NCBI RefSeq assembly: GCF_021390475.1
Contig: NZ_JAJUWS010000030.1
Coordinates: 1-64,000, forward strand
Length of the DNA stretch: 64,000 nt
Direction: 5' to 3'
Source of the DNA: Streptomyces sp. ST2-7A
Lineage (GTDB): Bacteria; Actinomycetota; Actinomycetes; Streptomycetales; Streptomycetaceae
The stretch's first letter is position 1. Each line of letters starts with the position of its first letter. Below the pieces are notes generated by a model. It was not told where the DNA came from and made no database searches. It was given only the letters and a program-made list of their open reading frames with translations. Below, one piece after another: positions 61,539-64,000 of the stretch. The position numbers were made by a program, and so were the translations under genes.

Positions 61539-62441
61539 ATGGACGAAACGAATCTGCGGGGCAAGCTCGCCGTCGTCACGGGTGGCAGCGACGGGATCGG
61601 GCTCGGCCTGGCTCACCGCCTCGCCCGGGCCGGTGCCGAGGTCATCATCCCGGTACGCAATGCAGCGAAGGGCCGGGCCGCGCTGGAGAGGATCGGCGGC
61701 AACTCCTCCATGCGGACGCTCGATCTGGCGTCGCTGGCGTCGGTCGCCGCGCTGGCCGACCGCCTGAACGAGGAGGGGCGGCCGATCGACATCCTGATCA
61801 ACAACGCCGCGGTCATGACGCCGCCCACCCGGCACACCACCGCCGACGGCTTCGAGCTGCAGTTCGGCACCAACCATTTGGGGCACTTCGCCCTGGTCGC
61901 CCGAATTCTTCCGTTGCTGATCGCCGGCCGTGCCCGGGTCACCACTCAATCCGCCCTGGCCGCCGCCATGATCGGCAAGATGAACTGGGAGGACCTGCAG
62001 TTCGAACACGCGTACAAGCCCTGGCCCGCCTACAGCCAGTCGAAGCTGGGGACCATGCTCTTCGGCCTGGAGCTGGACCGGCGCAGCCGCGCCAACGGCT
62101 GGGGCATCACCAGCAACGTCGCCCACCCCGGGTTCACGCAGACCAACCTGCAGGCCGCGGGACCGACCATGGGCGGCAGCAGGTCGCAGTTCGACGCGAT
62201 GTTCCGGCTCTTCGCACCGATCGGCTGGCCCGTCCAAAGAGTGGAGGGCGGCTTGCGTCCCGCGTTCCACGCGGCGACCAGCCCTGCTGCCGAGGGCGGC
62301 CGCTTCTACGGCCCCCGGGGCTTGGGGCACCTCACCGGCGCGGCGACCGAGGAGAGGATCTACCGCTCCGCCCGCGACCCCCGGGAGGCCGCCCGGCTGT
62401 GGGATGTCTCCTGCGACCTGGCCGGCGTCACGTTCGCTTGA
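61539..62441 (+). CDS. Short-chain dehydrogenase (retinol dehydrogenase-like)
   Basis: A 300-aa SDR with intact motifs: TGGSDGIG cofactor loop, NNAAVM, Ser in TTQSAL and YSQSK (Tyr-x3-Lys). VRN after the second strand suggests NADP(H). Length and sequence are like the retinol-dehydrogenase/WW-oxidoreductase group, which act on varied carbonyls. The ATG at 61539 has no clear ribosome-binding site. It precedes an MmyB-type regulator, a pairing often seen in actinobacteria. Confidence 0.85.
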   Translation: MDETNLRGKLAVVTGGSDGIGLGLAHRLARAGAEVIIPVRNAAKGRAALERIGGNSSMRTLDLASLASVAALADRLNEEGRPIDILINNAAVMTPPTRHTTADGFELQFGTNHLGHFALVARILPLLIAGRARVTTQSALAAAMIGKMNWEDLQFEHAYKPWPAYSQSKLGTMLFGLELDRRSRANGWGITSNVAHPGFTQTNLQAAGPTMGGSRSQFDAMFRLFAPIGWPVQRVEGGLRPAFHAATSPAAEGGRFYGPRGLGHLTGAATEERIYRSARDPREAARLWDVSCDLAGVTFA

Positions 62442-62996
62442 CGACACGTCCGGAGCGAAGAGGGCGTGGCCGAGAGCCACAGCCGGCGGAGGGAGAGCGG
62501 CGGAACGCCGGGCGGTCACGGCGAGCACGGGCAGTGCGACCGGCGACAGGCATGGCGGGCGACCGTCCGGGGGCGCGTTCACCCCGGGTATCACACCCAC
62601 CAACCCGCCGGCCGCCCGGACCCGTGGGCCGCTCCGAGGACACCCCCGTGAAGCCGATCCGCCGCTTCGCCCGCGCCGATATCTCCTCGTCCGGCCTCCG
62701 GAGGCCGGACCGCTGCCCGCTCCATACGCGGCGACCGGCCCGCGCCCGCGGCTGTATGTTCCACGGGAACCCGAGCGTCTCCTGCCCCTCGGCGGCGCCC
62801 CTGCCGAGCAGCCCCCGGACAAGAACGCCCGCCGTCCCGAGAGTGCCCGGCGCATCCGGGAGCCCTCACAGAAACCGACCGGCATCCGCCTCTCCGAGGC
62901 ATCGAACCGCCGCCCGGCACCGACCGATGGAACGGTGCGCCCCCACCGGGGTGCAGTCCCGCCACCCCTGCGCGACCCGAGATGAGGATTGCCGCC
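62442..62996. other. Intergenic stretch with a palindrome, no recognised gene
   Basis: About 555 bp between the SDR and the XRE regulator. Open frames here have no recognisable family and no good ribosome-binding site. The only clear structure is the 22-bp palindrome at 62689-62710. Confidence 0.4.
62689..62710. promoter_or_regulatory. Perfect 22-bp palindrome
   Basis: A perfect palindrome of two 11-bp arms without spacer, centred on TCCGGA. It lies about 290 nt before the regulator start. It could be the operator of the MmyB-type regulator, or a small hairpin. Confidence 0.45.
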
Positions 62997-63839
62997 ATGG
63001 ACCGAGCCCAGCTGGCCGACTTCCTGCGCACCCGGCGCGAGGCACTGCAACCCGAGGATGTCGGCCTGCCCCGCGGCCCCAGGCGGCGTACCCGCGGTCT
63101 GCGCCGCGAGGAGATCGCCGCGCTGTGCGGGATGTCCACCGACTACTACGCCCGCATCGAGCAGCAGCGCGGCCCGATGCCCTCCGAGCCGATGCTCGCC
63201 GCCCTCGCCCGTGGCCTGCACCTGTCACTGGACGAACGCGACCACCTCTTCCGCATGGCCGGCCACAACACGCCCAGCCGCAGCCCGCACACCGACCACG
63301 TCTCACCCGGCATGATGCGCATCCTGGACCGGCTTCACGACACCCCGGCCCAGGTCATGAGCTCCCTGGCCGAAACACTGGTACAGACCCGTCCGGCCGT
63401 CGCCCTGGTCGGCAACGAAACCGACTACACCGGTATGGACCGCAGCCTGGTCCACCGCTGGTTCACCGATCCCCGCTCCCGGCGCATCCACCCCGAAGCC
63501 GACCACCCGGCCCACAGCCGGATCTTCACCGCTGAACTGCGCGCCGTCTACTCACGCCAGGGAACCGACTCCCGCGCCGGCCGGATCGTGGACGCACTCC
63601 TCGAGCGGAGCGAGGAGTTCGTAGCGCTGTGGAGCGCCCACGAGATCGGCATCCGCCGTGAAGGCGACGGCAAACGCATCCAGCACCCCGAGCTCGGTCT
63701 CCTGGAACTGCACTGCCAGATCCTCCACGACACCGACCGGGCCCAGGCGCTCCTCGTCTACACGGCCACCCCCGGAACCGAGAGCCACGAGAAACTCAAG
63801 CTGCTTTCCGTCGTCGGCGACCGGCAGCCCCACATCTGA
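62997..63839 (+). CDS. XRE-family regulator with MmyB-like ligand-binding domain
   Basis: A 280-aa regulator. The HTH (8-75) has RTRGLRREEIAALCGMSTDY and YARIEQQRG, and the C-terminal MmyB-like PAS-type domain (105-275) begins MRILDRLHDTPAQVMS. ATG 62997 has GAGG 9 nt upstream. An ATG five codons earlier is possible. Such regulators usually control an adjacent SDR or oxidoreductase gene, here the upstream SDR, in response to a small hydrophobic ligand. Confidence 0.87.
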   Translation: MDRAQLADFLRTRREALQPEDVGLPRGPRRRTRGLRREEIAALCGMSTDYYARIEQQRGPMPSEPMLAALARGLHLSLDERDHLFRMAGHNTPSRSPHTDHVSPGMMRILDRLHDTPAQVMSSLAETLVQTRPAVALVGNETDYTGMDRSLVHRWFTDPRSRRIHPEADHPAHSRIFTAELRAVYSRQGTDSRAGRIVDALLERSEEFVALWSAHEIGIRREGDGKRIQHPELGLLELHCQILHDTDRAQALLVYTATPGTESHEKLKLLSVVGDRQPHI

Positions 63840-64000
63840 CCTGCGCCGGTCGGCGCGGGGCATGCCGTCCCTCGGCCATTCCGGCGATGCCCCGGGTCGA
63901 TGACCGCCCCGGTATCGCGGTCGGTCCCCCACCGCTGTGGCTTCGGAGCGGACCCGGTACCCGGGGTGGATTCGACCGACGGGGTTTCCGGCACCTCCCC

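Overview
The window is very GC-rich actinobacterial chromosome, almost certainly a Streptomyces or close relative (Streptomycetaceae). Supporting signs are strong third-position GC bias, frequent GTG starts, 4-base ATGA/GTGA overlaps, an XRE regulator + DUF397 + anti-sigma-type ATPase triad, PriA in the his operon, a DnaE of 1179 aa, and two sugar importers without their own ATPase, as expected where one MsiK-type ATPase is shared. No rRNA, tRNA, CRISPR array, insertion sequence or phage gene is visible.

Layout. 1-8570: a rhamnogalacturonan (pectin) utilisation locus. It holds one giant secreted enzyme fusing a CE12 acetylesterase to a PL11 lyase, then a CUT1 sugar importer (binding lipoprotein and two permeases) and a DUF624/YesL-like protein, with LacI-type operators before both transcription units. 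It resembles a compact form of the Bacillus yes cluster. 8870-13100: accessory genes (proline iminopeptidase, MFS exporter, leucine-rich-repeat protein, and an NmrA-type oxidoreductase behind a SoxR-like promoter). 13296-15910 (minus): GNAT, a small protein that looks like a free-standing subtilase propeptide/inhibitor, and a cytoplasmic subtilase. 16235-20723: LysR regulator divergent from sdhCAB. 20951-27640: small accessory genes, including two overlapping membrane proteins (one with a histidine-motif pattern), an SDR relic, a MerR regulator with a membrane partner, the WhiJ/AbaA-like triad, an atypical SDR and a VapBC toxin-antitoxin pair with its operator.

27753-53003: conserved core. 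The histidine operon runs hisD-hisC-hisB-small membrane gene-hisH-priA-hisF on the minus strand, every junction overlapping. It is followed by LON-domain, YbaK, DUF2567-like, ABC exporter, NYN-domain, a 53-aa small protein, dnaE, a membrane protein, a DsbA-like thiol protein, PhoD, a PASTA-less Ser/Thr kinase, dienelactone hydrolase, MscS channel and RluD. 53071-60957: a pentose/hexose uptake region. A minus-strand ROK regulator-xylF-xylG-xylH operon (Rok7B7-like) is divergent from a second CUT1 importer, whose binding-protein gene is separated from its permeases by two strong hairpins. 61539-63839: an SDR and an MmyB-type XRE regulator.

Recurring themes are very strong GC hairpins after operons, several starts lying 6-9 nt behind a -10-like hexamer (probable leaderless mRNAs), and small tandem repeats between genes. 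The best candidates for something undescribed are the CE12-PL11 fusion enzyme, the subtilase with a propeptide-like partner, and the membrane pair with the HxxxH/HHxxH pattern.
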